This document shows positions 51,808 through 52,439 of a stretch of 52,439 bases of DNA, piece by piece; positions within the stretch are counted from its first letter, which is position 1; every line of letters begins with the position of its first letter. A program made the translations under genes and the position numbers. The notes under the pieces were generated by a model that saw only the letters and a list, made by a program, of their open reading frames with translations, was not told the origin of the DNA and did no database searches. The stretch lies in contig CAZSPP010000018.1 of NCBI GenBank assembly GCA_964608845.1, positions 1 to 52,439 of the forward strand, written 5' to 3'. Source of the stretch: JAHLMP01 sp964608845. Its GTDB lineage: Archaea > Aenigmatarchaeota > Aenigmatarchaeia > GW2011-AR5 > JAHLMP01.

Positions 51808-52439
51808 CTCCTATTCCTTTTTCATCTATCTTAAAAACTGCCTCGCCTTCAGGAAGATAAGGAGAATCTATAAGCCTTGCTATTCTTTTATTTTCTTTAC
51901 CTTTTCTTAAATATAATCTAAACATTGCTGCATGTCCAACAATATGGCCACCTATTGCTTGCGTAGGATCACCAAACATTACATCTGGTCTAGCCATTAC
52001 CTGATTTGTAACATAAACTGCAATATTATATGTATCTGCAATTCTTTGTAATGTATGCAAGTGCCTATTAAGCTTTTGCTGCCTTGAAGCAAGTTCTCCT
52101 CTTCCAGTATAATCTGACCTAAAATGGCTTGTGAGAGAATCTACAACCAACAGCTTTATGTTTTTTGTTTCAATCATCTCTTTTGCCTTTTCCACAAGAA
52201 GCATTTGATGATCTGAATTAAATGCCTTTCCTACATAAATATTTTTTAAAACACTCTCTCCATCCAAACCTAAAGCCTCTGCAATTTGCAAAATTCTTTC
52301 TGGCCTAAAGGTTGATTCTGTATCTATAAAAATGCATCCGCCATTTAATCCTCCTCTGCTTTCAGGTAATTGAACATTAACAGCAAGCTGCATTGCTAAT
52401 TGTGATTTTCCTGAACCGAAGGCACCATATGCTTCTGTT
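51800..52439 (-). CDS. radA: RadA recombinase, 5' end beyond the window
   Basis: About 212 C-terminal residues of archaeal RadA are visible, entering from the right edge (TEAYGAFGSGKSQLAMQLAV, Walker A GAFGSGKS). Then come FIDTESTFRPERI, Walker B LLVVDSLTSHFRSDYTGRG and loop L2 NQVMARPDVMFGDPTQAIGG. A C-terminal RLIDSPYLPEGEAVFKI follows. RadA forms filaments on single-stranded DNA for homologous recombination. The N-terminal HhH domain lies outside. The stop overlaps the next gene by 8 bases. Confidence 0.97.
   Translation of the reverse strand, partial: TEAYGAFGSGKSQLAMQLAVNVQLPESRGGLNGGCIFIDTESTFRPERILQIAEALGLDGESVLKNIYVGKAFNSDHQMLLVEKAKEMIETKNIKLLVVDSLTSHFRSDYTGRGELASRQQKLNRHLHTLQRIADTYNIAVYVTNQVMARPDVMFGDPTQAIGGHIVGHAAMFRLYLRKGKENKRIARLIDSPYLPEGEAVFKIDEKGIGDV

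Overview
The window is a strongly A+T-rich archaeal chromosome segment. The archaeal assignment rests on RpoH/RpoB/RpoA, an uL15 of the archaeal/eukaryotic form, GatE, FEN-1 with a PCNA-binding tail, RadA, TATA/BRE promoters and GGTGA-type ribosome binding sites. Small genes, many short membrane-anchored secreted proteins, a Gly-rich/Thr-rich secreted protein and compact enzymes point to a DPANN-type lineage. That placement is inference. A conspicuous G+C-rich structured RNA and a tetraether-synthase-like radical SAM protein hint at a thermophile.

Layout. 0-5 kb: secreted coiled-coil protein, uL15, AspRS, and a two-gene pilus/secretion platform (split FlaJ/TadC type). 4.7-11.9 kb: rpoH-rpoB-rpoA operon with an unsplit A subunit and a changed trigger loop. 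11.9-20.8 kb: GT-C-like membrane protein, Tes-like radical SAM enzyme, GbsR-like regulator, PAC2 protein, methionine aminopeptidase, an HTH/PP-loop pair and FEN-1. 20.8-26 kb: gatE-HIT-BadF-type kinase-PGI/PMI-GAPDH, an operon-like run of translation and sugar metabolism genes. 26-27.2 kb: a frameshifted Uri-family endonuclease and a KaiC-like ATPase.

27.2-39.8 kb is the accessory region. A V4R-domain gene paired with a UbiA-type prenyltransferase gene occurs twice in the same orientation, with two further V4R fragments. Between the two pairs sits a block with TrpRS, a diverged archaeal-type SAM synthetase, SerRS, an AlaRS-like protein without editing domain, a glycosyltransferase translationally coupled to it, and a ThrRS-like protein. 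The block is bounded by V4R-derived direct repeats and carries transposase-like debris and decayed coding sequence. It is the best candidate for an undescribed system: an acquired tRNA-synthetase/SAM/glycosyltransferase module. It could be a biosynthetic cluster, a set of inhibitor-resistant synthetases, or replacement housekeeping genes.

39.8-52.4 kb: GlyRS, a small EF-like beta-barrel protein, CMP kinase, a run of secreted membrane-anchored proteins headed by a frameshifted small exported protein, and a compact G+C-rich RNA candidate next to a bidirectional promoter. Then follow an MFS transporter, a YchF/Ygr210-type GTPase, ArgRS, a PRC-barrel protein, two pilin-like membrane proteins and the 3' part of radA. 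Seven aminoacyl-tRNA synthetase genes or homologues lie in 52 kb. No tRNA, rRNA or CRISPR array was recognised.
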